In this document: piece by piece, positions 10,394 through 21,214 of the stretch
Layout: each line of letters starts with the position of its first letter
Position numbering within the stretch: the first letter of the stretch is position 1
Assembly: GCF_016808095.1 (NCBI RefSeq)
Contig: NC_068979.1
Coordinates: forward strand, 26,490,960 to 26,554,959
DNA from: Vigna angularis
Taxonomy: Eukaryota > Streptophyta > Magnoliopsida > Fabales > Fabaceae
Direction of reading: 5' to 3'
Length of the DNA: 64,000 bases
Position numbers and translations under genes: made by a program
Notes under the pieces: model-generated
Seen by the model: the letters and a program-made list of their open reading frames with translations, nothing else
Database searches by the model: none
Told to the model about the DNA's origin: nothing

Positions 10394-11158
10394 GATGCCC
10401 AAGATAAAATACTTGATCCTAGTGAGAAAGTTATCTTGACATACCCTTCATGTCATCCATTGATCCTGCCAAATCATTATCTGTGTAGCCAATCATCCTT
10501 GAGTTAGTCACGATTTTGTACCATATACCAAACTCCTTTGTGCCTTGTAGATATCTTAAAATTATTTTTCCTACTCCATAATGAATCTGACTTGGCTTTT
10601 GCATGAATCTTGATAGAAGACTTGTTGCATACCTAATGTCTGGTTGTGTGACTGTGAGATACATGAGAGTTCTAATTAAACTCCTATAGCTTGATGCTTT
10701 TGCCTCTTGTGCTCCATCATCTTTTTGTAGCTTCTCGTTTACCACCAACGAGTAGCGACATGTTTAAAATCATTCATCTTGAACTTATTTTGTAGAGCTT
10801 CAATATATTTGTTTTGAGAGATAAATATACATTCTTTTTGTTGTTTCACCTATATATCGAGGAAATAGTTCATCAAGTCAAGGTTGGTCATTTCAAATGT
10901 CTTCATCATGTCTTCTTTAATTTCTTTCACCATCTCTATATTGTTTCATGTATAGATAAGATCGTCGACATATAAAGAGACAATGAAATGGTACTGACCT
11001 TGTGCCTTAATATATAGTGTTGGCTCACTCTTGCTCCTTCTGAATCCTTAATCGATGAAGTATTTATCAATCTTACTATACCATGCTTGAGGAGATTTCT
11101 TCAGGCCGTATAATGCTTTTATAAGTCTTAGTACTTTGCCTTCATTGCCTTTGTTGAC
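10394..11158 (-). pseudogene. Copia-1 reverse transcriptase fragment
   Basis: On the minus strand, from right to left: KALYGLKKSPQAW, a YVDDLIY active-site block near 10955 (plus-strand GTCGACATATA), YRSLIRTLMYLTVTQPDIRYA, and GSMDDMKG leading to SLGSSILSWAS. There are several frameshifts and stops. It continues after TSD GATGC into the RNase H remnant at 3189, so the two halves belonged to one pol. At 11154-11158 (TTGAC) it is cut by the next insertion. Confidence 0.85.
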
Positions 11159-12581
11159 TGTTGATGGATTGACAAGTGTACCAAATCGCACAAGTAATAT
11201 AAAATGGTAAGATCAAGTATTGTATCCCAGAGGACTCTCGGCACTAAACAGTCGTGTGATAACTTGATTAATTAAGACTTAAAGAAAACAAGATCATTGG
11301 TTTCAGATGCAAAGATAGAAAATTAAATATGAATGCAGTTTGATCAATAGCAGAGTAGCACAATGATGAGCAGATGTTATTTGTAATATGAGATGAGTAT
11401 GTTGTTGGGGTTAGATTTCAGCAAATTCCCTCTCATGTATGTAAGAATTCTTCTTTATGCATTAATGTTAACATCACTCACTAAATCACTTAAACCCGAT
11501 CTCTTGGCGAAATAAGCCCGTCCTTAATCACCAATTCATGCAATTCCTAGCATTCCTAGTAATTAAATGGGAAGATCAAGAGCTTTAAGACGACCAAGAC
11601 TCATCCTCATCCCTGAGAAATATTACTCTTGGGAGAATTCAACAAGAACCTGAATTGTAAGGAACCTCCCGACACTCATGCAATTCATACATCATGCTAT
11701 GAATGAGTTAAACAAAGCATGTAATAATCACAGATGAATTACTCTAAGAATTAATGAAAAAGCATATGTTATTGAGAATCAATTCAAATACATGAGAGTT
11801 CACAAGGTTATATCATCCCCCAACAACAAATAGAGTTTAGTTCACCATAGACATGGTGAAACTAGATGAATAATGGAAAAGCATATGATAGCAAAACCCT
11901 AAAAGTAGAGGATGGAAGCTCCCGCATCCAAATCCGCCTTAAGAGAGTGGAAGAGTGTGCTTTTGTGCTGCTCCAGCCAGAGATAGAAAACCTAGGACGC
12001 CTGAGTCCTTTAAATAGAGCGAAGACAGAACAAAAATAAAGCCCAGGCCGTGTCAGTGGCGCTCAAGCGCCCCACTTAGGGCGCCCGGGCGGTGAGCAGT
12101 GGTCTTCTACGCTTAAGCCTTACAAATGACGCCCAAGCTTTGTGCTTCTGGCCCTCAAGCGCCCAAAAAAGGGCGCCCGGGCGGTGAGCGGTTCTCTTCT
12201 ACGCTCAAGCCTCAAAGATGGTGCCCAAGCTTCGTGCTTCTGGCGCTCAAGCGCCCAAAAAGGGGCGCCCGGGCGGTGCACGACACTCTTCTAGGCTTGA
12301 GCCTCCAAAAAGGTCACCCAAGCCTCGAGCATTCCTCCCTTCTGGTGCTTTTCCAAGCCTTTCTGAGCTCCATTTCCTAGGCACTTCATCTCTGCTTTCC
12401 ATATTATCTCATTTCCTGCCAAAACAAGGGGAATTAGTCATAAAATAATCAAATTCAATCTCAACTCTCTTATTCACACAACTTAACAAAAAAACATGAC
12501 TCCAAGAAAGTTTCTAAGCAAAAAAGGGTGCATTTGGTATCAAAATTACATCACAAACAATAGTATTTTCAACTGTTATCA
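11159..12581 (-). mobile_element. LTR of a Tat/Athila-like Ty3/gypsy element (element Y)
   Basis: It begins TGTTGATGGATTGACAAG after TTGAC and ends CAACTGTTATCA (TG..CA, 1423 bp). It holds the same landmark block as the LTRs at 18725 and 39298: an AAATCGCACAAGTAAT stretch followed by a GTATCCCAGAGGACTC stretch. To its right lies TAACCCCAAACTTAGAAC, whose reverse complement ends in AGTTTGGGGTTA, a polypurine tract typical of Athila/Tat elements. This is therefore the 3' LTR of a minus-strand element whose internal DNA runs rightward. No matching TTGAC was found on the far side, so the other end is lost. Confidence 0.75.
12050..12330. repeat. GC-rich palindromic tandem array in the element Y LTR
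   Basis: Three units of about 92 bp, each with GCGCTCAAGCGCC followed by GGGCGCCCGGGCGGTG and a TCTTCTACGCTCAAGCC stretch. Both GC blocks are self-complementary. The array sits in an otherwise AT-rich LTR. Apparent open frames across it are artefacts of the repeat. Confidence 0.8.
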
Positions 12582-14103
12582 TAACCCCAAACTTAGAACT
12601 TTGCTTGTCCTCAAGCAAAACAAATTGTAACTCAGTTTTTCAGAACAATCACTACAATGACTCAACATTTTTCAAAAACTTTTTCTTCCAGGACAAGAGA
12701 TCACTTTAATCAACTCAGCATACAGATGTCAGTCAAGATGAGCATATGCCTTAATTCAATCAAAATCAATGTGATGCTCATATACGTCAACATATGCTAT
12801 CCTTAAGAATGATCAATCAACCAAGCAAAGATGTAATAAAAAATGCAAAGAACTACTCCTCACCAAGGAAAGTGTTTCACTCAAGCACTCAAAAGTGTAT
12901 CACTCAAGCACTCAAAAGTGTATCACTCAACTCACAGGTGTATAGTGAGGTGTTGGTGTCTTTTTCACTCTGCTATCACAATGTCACACAAATTAACTTT
13001 GCCTTTCATTTAACCACAATCAAACATACTCACAAGCAAGTTGTCATCACAAGGGCTTTTCATGGCTTGTAACTTGGCTGGGCTAAGAAGGAAATTGGTT
13101 TTTCTGGTAAGCAAAATCCTTGAGTTAAGAGAGACATTTATGATTTCATCATTCAAGCACAACTCTCTTTCCTTTTCCCAGCTTTCCCTTGCATTGAGCT
13201 TTTCTTTTCCTTACTTTTCATTTTTCTTTTTCTTTTTCTTTTGCTTTTTGATGTACTCACTGCTTAGCTCAATGCTTTTACTTTTCAATTTTTCTCATAA
13301 CCCCAAACTTGAACCTTTATCAATACCTCACAAATTTTCTCAACTTAACCCAAGGTAAAGATTTTCACAAAGGGTTTTCAAAACATGGATATGGCTCAAG
13401 GTTCAAAGGGTAAAACAAATTATTTTCTTTTCAGTGGACATAAGGCTAAAAGAAAAAGGGATAAAAAAAAATGACCTTGATCATATGAAACCTGCAAGCA
13501 AGTAGTTCAATCATAGAAAATTTGGGCAAAATCATTCATGCTTCCAAAGCAGTAGCAATTATTCACAAAAAACTCTGAAGCCCGAAACTCACACAGGTAA
13601 ACTCTCAAGTCCCAAAATTCAGAAAAACATCTTGCTCAGTATCTCAGTCAAATTTTTACCTCAAGCACCTGCTTCATACACTGTGAGCCATCACCTGTAT
13701 ATCAATATATCATACATCATCTCAACATCAATCAACACACTAGAGTATCACAAAGCAGTACTTATCACAAAACACAACAGTTGAACCAAAGTAGTGTAGT
13801 TCATTCAAGCAGAGTACAAAACAATTGATTAAAAGGAAAATAATGAAAACAAAAACATAATAAAGTTTAACAATCAAAACAGTAAAATAACAAAAATCCT
13901 CTTCTATAATAAAGGTGGCATCCATCAGTAGATTCCAAGTACAACTCATTACTCATCATCATCAGATTCCTCATCCTCCTCATCCATGGCTGAAGCTTCA
14001 GCTACTTTAGCTCTACCACACTCTTGTGCTGGGTCAGCAGACCATGCCACTCGGGTTGCAAAGTCCTCCTGAGATATGAACTGTCTCTCAGGGAAGGCAG
14101 ACG
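12582..14103 (-). other. Element Y internal 3' region, no coding sequence seen
   Basis: Long untranslated-looking stretch between the env-like/transposon ORF and the polypurine tract, as is usual in Athila/Tat elements. Two repeats of CACTCAAGCACTCAAAAGTGTAT lie at about 12876-12925. A second ATAACCCCAAACTTGAACC block at about 13298 echoes the polypurine tract region. A T-rich run lies at 13200-13240. Confidence 0.55.
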
Positions 14104-14715
14104 TCAGTGTCCTAATAGCTCCTGCTCGTCCCTGTATACGGCATCTAGTCTAGCATCCAACAGAGAAAAGTACATGTCCCGCATCTGGAAAGAAGCGACC
14201 TCATGAACTGGCTCCTGGGCTGGTGGTGGTGCTCTCCTGTGTACCCTGGGCTGCTGTGGTGGTGGCGTTGGGTGGCCTGACTCATCCACTACACAGTAGT
14301 GTGTAAAGTAGGCTGCGTCCAACTCCTTTCTTAGATGCTCTAGTGGTGGTCTAGACACATCAATACATGCAGCCTCACAAAGATGGGTGATCAAGGAGGG
14401 GTGTCCCAAGGGTGCCTTGCTGCTTGCACCACGGGCACAACTTTGGATTTCATCAGCTGTAACCTGCCCAATGTTGATGTTGAGGCCCCTAAGAACACAG
14501 TAAAGGAAGATGGCCCTCTGGACAGTGATGTCTGACACATGGGAGCACGGTTGAATGTTGGCATGAGAGAAAGCCATCCAATACTTTGCCAGAGGTGTCA
14601 GATGGAGTCTTATGATGTGGATGGGTGCCCCAGACCTGTTTCTCTGAAAGTGCCCTTCGGGCACACATAAAGTTCGCTCCACATCCTCATAGTCCACTCC
14701 TTCCATCATGGACAT
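14104..14715 (-). CDS. Putative plant transposon protein (Transposase_32-type) of a gypsy element, partial
   Basis: An open frame of 203 aa. Recognisable blocks are LTPLAKYWMAFSHANIQP, VSDITVQRAIFLYCVL, INIGQVTADEIQ, APLGHPSLITHLCEAACIDV and a proline-rich C-terminal half with PPPQQPRVHRRAPPPAQ. This matches the domain often annotated as putative plant transposon protein, which occurs as an extra ORF in Tat/Athila/Ogre-like elements. Its function is unknown. The N-terminal part seems to continue to about 14800 in broken frames. It fits the neighbouring LTR and polypurine tract as one minus-strand element. The assigned start is only the first ATG in the surviving frame. Confidence 0.65.
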   Translation of the reverse strand: MSMMEGVDYEDVERTLCVPEGHFQRNRSGAPIHIIRLHLTPLAKYWMAFSHANIQPCSHVSDITVQRAIFLYCVLRGLNINIGQVTADEIQSCARGASSKAPLGHPSLITHLCEAACIDVSRPPLEHLRKELDAAYFTHYCVVDESGHPTPPPQQPRVHRRAPPPAQEPVHEVASFQMRDMYFSLLDARLDAVYRDEQELLGH

Positions 14716-14880
14716 GGCATACTGGCACTGCTCCCGCTCCCAGTCTATACCTAGAAAAGTGTCAATGGTGTCAGCATCAAAGGCAACCCTCTTACCCTTA
14801 CGTAGCTAAAGTACGTCTCATCCTCTCCCCCCAATGCTTTTGCATTTGTGTAGAATTCTTTGATGATGTCAACATTGCAA

Positions 14881-16265
14881 TGTTTCCTTGAGATTGTTGC
14901 ACTATCATTGTGATTATGCTCTTCCTTCCTTGCGTCATATGTATTCTGTTCTATGCGTTGTAATTAGGTTCACGCTTAGTGGTCTAATTTGTGTTCATTT
15001 AATCTTCGCTTAGTTGATTAAAGCCGTAGATGCTTAATCTGTGGTGGTTCATAATTGATTAATTATGTGCATTGCGTTTGCTTAATTCGCTGTTATGAAA
15101 ATCGTTTTAGTCTTCGCTTAGTTGATTAATTTGTGTTGAATTAGGAGTGAGAGGAGCGGATGAATTATTGTTAATCAAGGATTGAAGGCATTGTAATCGA
15201 ACTAGTGTTCTTTGATCAATATTTAATCTGCATTATTTGCTCTGTTAATTTCAATTCATAAATTTGTTCAACTTCCCCTCCCCATTACGTGTTTGATCCT
15301 TTGACGGAACCAAATTTGGTACTTGAGAGACGACCTAGAAGTTACTTCCTAGTATACTGCACTTAATTTGCACATTTAATTTGATCGGGTAAGACCTCGA
15401 TATCATGTTTTTCTGATATAGAAGCTTTAAGACATGTGATGGAAGACCGTCAAGGAATCACATTGGACCTCGTACTAGAGCCATGACAAAGAATATTCAA
15501 GAAGAAGAAGGATCACCTATCACTTTACTTCTATGGAAGGTTACTTATAAAAATCCTTCTTCTTTTGTCTAAAACATTTATACTATTGTTTGTAGGGTCT
15601 AATAAAGCTTGAAGACCATAGTTGAGCCACATAGGAAGCTTGAGAAGCCAAGGAAAGCAAAGGAGCTAAAAAGGAGAGGAAATGAAGTGAATTCCGGATT
15701 TAGCAGCTTAGCTTCCAGATTAGAAACATGAAGAATTTTAGCTTCCGGATTCTGAAATGGCCTAGCCAAAACCCTACCTGGCCCAGCCACTACGTATCAA
15801 AATTTGAATTTTCACATGCTTTCCTTGTGTGCTTGGAGTGGGAAGCGTGTCCCAGCTAACTTGACGCCCAAGCTCAAATTGTATTTGACTTTTGGAGGAA
15901 AATTAGATCAGAAATGAGGCCTCTCTTCACCTATAAATAAGAGGGATTCTCTCCTTTGTATTTTTCTCACTTTTGAGCTTAGTGATATGCTGCTGAATTC
16001 ATTTCCCAACCCTATTGCTCTTGAGTCACTCTTGATTTTCGACTTCTCCACCCTTCCTCTAGCTTCCTTCCTCTATAGGAAGGCCCTCTAAGCTGTGAGG
16101 CCTCATCCAGACACTTCTCTTCACCTTAAACACTTCAAACACTTCATTATCTTTCATTTTCCACTACACCTATTTCCATGGCTGTTCTACTCTGGTTTGG
16201 AGCTCCTCCTTGCGTGAATCCAGTTGGAACTAGCTTCCATCAACATGTGTGTTGAAGTGGCCAAA
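14881..16265 (+). mobile_element. Plus-strand gypsy-type LTR and leader debris, boundaries unresolved
   Basis: Around 15300-15400 there is GAGAGACGACCTAGAAGTTA followed by TTTGATCGGGTAAGACC, a block common near the end of Athila/Tat LTRs. At about 15450 a short coding-like run reads RTRAMTKNIQEE, resembling a gag C-terminus. A plus-strand TATA box (CTATAAATAAGAGG) lies at about 15931. The direction is opposite to element Y. No TSD or matching ends could be defined. The right edge is placed where Copia-1 protease codons resume on the minus strand. Confidence 0.45.
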
Positions 16266-17108
16266 TCTCCTTTCTTTGTCTCCACCATGACAGTTCCTTT
16301 GCCCTGAGACTTGTGTCATTTCCTAGCCGAACTTTGACATTGATAGATTTATTACTGTCTTTAAATATGCTTTCATGTTTTTCCATGTGATTGTTGCATC
16401 CATTAGAGATTCTTGATTGACATAGAATAAGAGTTTCTTCTGATTATGTTCTTCCGTAAAGTTTGCTTAATGCTTATTTTTATTACGACAATACTTCTCT
16501 ATGTGACCAAATTTCTTACAATACTGACATTGAGGTTTTCCATGATGCCAACAATATTTTTTCAAGTGACTTGTTTTTTTTACAGATGTTACATAGAGGA
16601 TATTCTACTTGACGAGTCATAACGAAGCTTCTAGAATTTTCTTTATTTCTAGAAATTTCTCCTATACTTTTATTTCCTTCATATTCTTTATTTTGAGACA
16701 GTAATTTTAGTTTTGATTGAAAGACATTTTCGACTGACTCTTCTTCATGCCTTTTCAATCTTTGTTCATAAGCTTCAAGAGAGCGCATTAATTGTGTTAC
16801 TGATAATGTAGCCAAATCTTTTGTTTATTCAATCATCATATTTTTATGGAATAGAAATTAAAATTTTCTCAACGATTTTTTTGTCAAGAATATTTTACCT
16901 ATAGGATCTCATCTGACTAATTATTTCTTTTATTATAGAATAACAATAGTCTTTAATGGTCTTAGATTCTTTCATTCTTAATAATTCAAATTCTCGTCTT
17001 AGAGAATGAAGTTTAACATTGTGTACCTTATCACTTTCTTGAAATTCCTCTTGGAAAAAGTGTGTCATCAACTGCTTCTTGAAGAGAAATTAAAGCCCTT
17101 TGTAAGAA
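16266..17108 (-). pseudogene. Copia-1 gag, zinc knuckles and start of protease
   Basis: On the minus strand, from the right: LQEAVDDTLFPR, EFQESDKVHNVKLHSLRREFELL, KESKTIKDYYSIIKEII and LMRSLEAYEQRLKRHEEES. Two zinc knuckles follow (CNICKK.. and CQYCKKFGHIEKYC, separated by a frameshift near 16565), then IFKDSNKSINVKVRLGND and GTVMVETKKG from the protease region. The best single open piece is 16516-16815. Frameshifts are frequent. It links Copia-1's two halves and gives its orientation. Confidence 0.8.
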
Positions 17109-18050
17109 AAGACAAGCCTTATGTCTCAAGGCAAGAGGTGGGGGCGGGGGGAGGGGGGGTGAATTGGATTAAGCCTTTTCTAAATGATCCTTTTAAAATC
17201 TTTATGATTTCTTTGGCTTTATTGAAATCAATAAACAAAAAGTGATTAATCAATAATAAAAGAGAAATAGTAGAGAAAGATCAACATAAACAATCTATAC
17301 TGGTTCGACTAATCATAAGCCTACATCCAATCCACCTTCAACAACCTTAGTTTAAGCTTTTGCCTTTGTTTTAACATATTAACCTAAGCATGTAATCAAT
17401 TATTTAATCACATAAGCCAATTATTCATTCAGTTTACAGTTATAATAGATCAGGTTATAAATGCAAAGGATTAGACAAAGTAAACTGGTTTAATCGATTA
17501 GGAAACTTATGTAATCAATTAATCCTATACTTAACCAAATTGTCTATCCAATTGCCATTCTAAACAGATTCTCTCACTTAAGAAACGAATTATGTCTAAC
17601 TTTTTGTTTTAGTCGGTTATATACTCTGTATAATCGATTATTACAGAACAATTTGTCCTTGTTAAGTATTTTAAGTGTGATCTGGTGAAATCTAATAGAT
17701 GATATACTATGTTTAATGGACTATTTCAACCAGAATGTGATATTCAATCTGTTTTAAGCATGATTCATTTAACAATTAATGAATACATATATCAATTACT
17801 ACAAAACAATTTGCCCATGTTAAGCATATTAAGTGATCTGGTGAAATCTAATAGATTATATACTATGTTTAATCGATTATTTCAACCAAAATGTGATATT
17901 CAATCTCTTTTAAGCATGATTCATTTAACAATTAATGAATACATATATTAAGGACAAACAAGATAAAGATAAAACAATTGTTATGTCATTTGTTGTGCAA
18001 GAAACCATAAAACCATTCTTTTGTTCATAATAAAAAAACAAAGATATATA
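17109..18050. mobile_element. Insertion inside Copia-1 gag, type not resolved
   Basis: Gag codons stop at TTAAAGC (about 17090-17096) and resume after another TTAAAGC (about 18055-18061), so a TSD near that sequence is likely. The insert contains a G-rich run at 17139-17158 and several AATCGATTA/TAATCGATTA palindromes. It also contains a tandem duplication of about 155 bp (near 17640-17791 and 17793-17950) containing CTGGTGAAATCTAATAGAT. No coding potential was recognised. It could be a non-autonomous LTR element or solo LTR. Confidence 0.45.
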
Positions 18051-18290
18051 AGGAGGTTAAAGCTCCTCTATCAACACCCTTGAATCTTTCTTTTTGTTTT
18101 TCTATAACTCCTTCTTTTAAGCTACAGTAGGAGTGAAGGTGTCTTATGGAATAGTGAATCCATCTTCTATGATTTCCCATAAATCTAGAGCAGAAGAATG
18201 TCTTCATTTTGACACTCCAAAAATCATAATTTTCTTCTTTGAAAAATAGATACTGGAATTGATGTTGTTTGATTGGTAGTAGCCATGAGT
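18051..18290 (-). pseudogene. Copia-1 gag N-terminus
   Basis: Minus strand: MATTNQTTSIPV near 18290, then frame-shifted pieces equivalent to NYDFWSVKMKTFF, DLWEIIEDGFT and EKQKERFKGV. These are the usual copia gag opening blocks, separated by several one-base shifts. The PBS and LTR lie directly upstream at 18362-18374, which confirms that this is the 5' end of Copia-1. Confidence 0.75.
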
Positions 18291-18361
18291 TGAGAAAATA
18301 TTTTCGAAGTAGTATAGAATGAAGTTATAGTATTTTACGTCCAGTAGATGACCAAACGTAG

Positions 18362-18373
18362 CTCTGGTACCAC
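18362..18373 (-). other. Copia-1 primer binding site
   Basis: The minus strand reads TGGTACCAGAGC, one base from the standard TGGTATCAGAGC Met-tRNA site, one base from the LTR end CTAACA. Confidence 0.8.
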
Positions 18374-18543
18374 TGTTAGTATTTTGAGGTTGTGAAAGGA
18401 ATAATTGATGGGGTAGAGAAAATGTAGAGATAGTAGAATGTAGAGAAATTGTGGTTGTAGGTGTCTCAATTGTGGTAGATGTTGTCTTTCATCAAATGGT
18501 AGAGTACATGGGTATTTATAGACCAATAGATTATTTAGATCAT

Positions 18544-18716
18544 TGTTGAGGCCCAATTTAACTTGTTAGCCGTTGCTAGGACTCGGGTTCAATCCCCAAA
18601 TCCCCGGCAACGGCGCCAAAAACTTGATGAGGCCCAACTTAACTTGTTAGCCGTTGCTAGGACTCGGGTTCAATCCCCAAATCCCCGGCAGCGGCGCCAA
18701 AAACTTGTTAACTCAA
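18544..18716 (-). repeat. Tandemly duplicated Tat leader with PBS
   Basis: Two copies of about 86 bp share GAGGCCCAA, TTAGCCGTTGCTAGGACTCG and CCCCGGCAACGGCGCC (second copy CCCCGGCAGCGGCGCC). The reverse complement TGGCGCCGTTGCCGGGG is the standard beginning of Tat/Athila internal regions. Confidence 0.85.
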
Positions 18717-19619
18717 AAAATACTTGTTGGGCTCGATTTCGGCAAGTGCACCGAATCGTTCAAGTAATAAACCGGTAAGACCGGGTATCGTTTTCCCAAG
18801 AGACTCGTAATACTAGAGAATTGTGCGATTAACAACTCATATAGACTCAATAACATAACATCAATATACAGAACAAGTGCAGAAATATAAATTCATACAT
18901 AATTACAAGGTTGGACTTTGGTATTGAAGGCACTTGAAAATGGAAAAGACTAGAAATGGTATGAAATGACATTGCTAAGGTTAGTTTTCACCAATGCACT
19001 CTTGTGTATAACCAATTTTATCTCCTCTCTATCAATTTACTAAAGTCAATCCACTAAAACACTCTAGCCCTAATTCCTTAGGTGAAAGAGCCTAGGTTTT
19101 CCTTATCAAACCCCAATTCCTTGGCAATCTAACAAGCAAAACCCGCATTAAAGAGCTGGGATCTAAGACAACATGCGAATCATCTTCCATTCCTAGAATC
19201 AATGACCCACAAGGACTCCTATTTCAGTTCAAGATTTCATCTTACGTTCCCATAATCCATGAAACCCCAAAATCAAGCCATGAACGTTCCCATTACATGC
19301 AAGCTTTAAGATTGGAAACAAGAATACTAGCAATTGATAGAAAAGGCATATATATATTCAAATCATTCAACAATTACACAAGAATTCAAAGGCTACAACT
19401 AATCCCAATAAGATGGGTTTGGTTCTCCATTTCCATGGAGAACCCTAAGCTTACAAACATGGAAGATGGAAGAAGAAGGAGACCCAAAGGAAGAGGAGGA
19501 GATGTTCCCACAAGCTCCTCACGCCCTCCATGAGCTCCAGCCGTGAAATCGCGCCTCCAAATGACCAAAGACCCTTTCCCCTTCGCATTTTAGGGTTAAA
19601 TAGACACCTCTGCCACATC

Positions 19620-20255
19620 AGAAAAATCGCGCCCGGCGCCCTCTGTCAGTCGCGCCCGGGCGCGAGACTCACTGGAAAGTCACGCCCGGGCGCCCCATTT
19701 CTCACGCCCGGGCGTGAAACTCTCTGGAAGCTGAAAGTGGACGAACGTCCTGGACGAGCGTCTTCTTAACTTGGACGAGCGTCCTCTTGTTAGCTCGCTG
19801 GACGAGCGTCCTCCCGTACGTCCACAGGACGAGCGTCCTCTCTAGCTGGACGAACGTCCACTTCTGGTATCTGGACGAACGTCCACTGCTCTCTTCGCTG
19901 GACGAGCGTCCTGCCTGGCTGGACGAGCGTCCTCTGCCTGTCTGGCTGGACGAGCGTCCATTTCTGCCTGGGACGAGCGTCCTCTTTCCTGGACGAGCGT
20001 CCACTTCTCTTGTAGGACGAACGTCCTCTCTGCTAGCTTGAACGAGCGCCCATTTCTTCGCCTTGGACGAGCGTCCGCTCTTCCACTCTGGACGAACGTC
20101 CTCATCAGCTCCTGGACGAGCGTCCTCTTTTGCCTGGCTGGAACGAGCGTCCCTCTCAGCTACTTGGACGAGCGTCCTCTCTGCCTGGCTTTTGGACGAG
20201 CGTCCTAGTCTTGTCTGGACGAACGTCCTCCATGAGCTCCTGGCCGAGTGTGCTC
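19620..20255. repeat. Array of about 20 palindromic GGACGAGCGTCC units
   Basis: The first 100 bp hold CGCCCGGGCG palindromes. From 19738 onward the 12-bp palindrome-like core GGACGAGCGTCC (or GGACGAACGTCC) recurs every 20-35 bp, about 20 times, with variable spacers such as TCTGCCTGGCT. Both strands show open frames here purely because the core has no stop codon. It lies in the middle of the element W LTR. Confidence 0.9.
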
Positions 20256-20675
20256 TTAGCTGCTGATGGCATTTCTGCGTGCTAATTTCTTGGTCCAGTT
20301 CTATCGTTTGTTGGAGAGTCTTCCAAGCTCATTTTTAGCTACAAAATAAGGGATTATTGATGAAAGTACATCAAAGTAGCCAAAAACACAAATATATAGA
20401 AAACAAGACAAAACAAGAGGATTAAGCAAGTTATAAGTTAGAAAGGAGTTGATTTTGCTACTAAAATGATGCTTAAAATATGGTAAAATTTAGCATTATC
20501 AATCATGCTAGCAAATTATGTGGAATGTCCTTGATTTTTACTTATATAGAATGTTCTTGATTTTTTTTCTTCATATCTTAGAATTTTTTACAATATTCTA
20601 GAACTTTTATTACATTTTAGTACTTTTGTCTTAGAATTTTCTATATTCTTTTAGAATTTACATTACACTTTAATA

Positions 20676-21210
20676 AATAAATATAAATTTTAAAAATTCT
20701 ATATTAACCAGAATAATGATCTTAATTAGTAGATAATGTATCACTAACTCAATTATTAAATACTTAATAACAAAGAGATTGAAACAGTATATATATATAT
20801 ATTCAAAAACTTTTTATATATATATAATTTAACTTTTTATTCCAAAACTAAACTTTGTAGTCTCGGTGGCTCATCACCAATGTTTGCATCATTTTTTGGT
20901 CACGGACCAAAAAATATGTAAGGTAGTGAAAATTTACTCACGACACATACAAATATCATGATAAACTCAAATCAATAATTAACATAAAGAATCAAATGTT
21001 AACCCAACACAATCCTTTTTGTTTATCCCTTATGGCTTATTCGTAACATAGACATCTTACTCTACTTGTGAAAGACTTATGTATAATAGATTCAAAAACT
21101 TTGCACATGTCATAACTCACTTTCAACTCTCATTAGCAATAGTTATTCCAAAACTAACGTCCATCTCGAGTATGACCGAAGTTAATTTATGATATCTACG
21201 AAATATGATT
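20676..21210. other. AT-rich spacer, no gene seen
   Basis: Contains an AT microsatellite at about 20789-20828. Apart from the AATAA candidate TSD at 20676-20680 nothing was recognised. Confidence 0.4.
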
Positions 21211-21214
21211 TTTT

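Larger units (their letters stand above)
18544..20501 (-). mobile_element. Element W: Tat-like LTR plus two leader/PBS copies, TSD-flanked remnant
   Basis: This insert in the Copia-1 LTR has TSD ATCAT and ends TG..CA. On the minus strand it consists of a complete LTR (20501 back to 18725, TGATAATG to CCCAACA). The typical Tat leader follows, with GGCGCCGTTGCCGGGG (PBS region), present twice as an 86-bp tandem duplication. It then stops at CCTCAACA. There is no gag, pol or second LTR. The most likely origin is deletion between the leader and the last bases of the 3' LTR through the shared CAACA. Confidence 0.8.
2497..20675 (-). mobile_element. Copia-1: old Ty1/copia retrotransposon, full span with nested insertions
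   Basis: Two related LTRs bound this region: 2497-2810 and 18374-20675 (the latter split by an insertion). Both begin TGTTAGTATTTTGAGG on the plus strand and end CACTTTAATA. The flanks are ACTAA on the left and AATAA on the right, a plausible five-base TSD with one change. A PBS complementary to initiator Met tRNA adjoins the right LTR at about 18362-18373. Minus-strand copia fragments follow in element order from the right: gag N-terminus (18051-18290), gag, zinc knuckles and protease (16266-17108), RT (10394-11158) and RNase H (2813-3189). Integrase and the first part of RT were not found and are probably deleted. Many substitutions between the LTRs and several frameshifts mark an old, dead copy. 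Confidence 0.85.
18374..20675 (-). repeat. Copia-1 5' LTR, split by element W
   Basis: 18374-18543 and 20507-20675 together match 2497-2810 along their length. The interruption carries the five-base duplication ATCAT (18539-18543 and 20502-20506). The divergence from the partner LTR is substantial, including small indels. Confidence 0.8.

Noticed and set aside
12126..12448. Two overlapping frames with repeated GRPGG motifs
   Set aside because: They follow the 92-bp palindromic repeat in the element Y LTR and are not protein coding.
18362..18373. Possible tRNA gene because of the Met-tRNA-like sequence
   Set aside because: It and the sites at 8934 and 23476 are 12-base primer binding sites next to LTRs. 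No tRNA cloverleaf was seen anywhere in the window.
19738..20255. CRISPR-like array (short palindromic repeat with variable spacers)
   Set aside because: The spacing is irregular, the array is inside a plant LTR, and there are no cas genes. Eukaryotic nuclear context.
19530..20266. Overlapping open frames with DERP/TSV-type repeats
   Set aside because: Shadows of the GGACGAGCGTCC array. No conserved start, and several frames are open on both strands.
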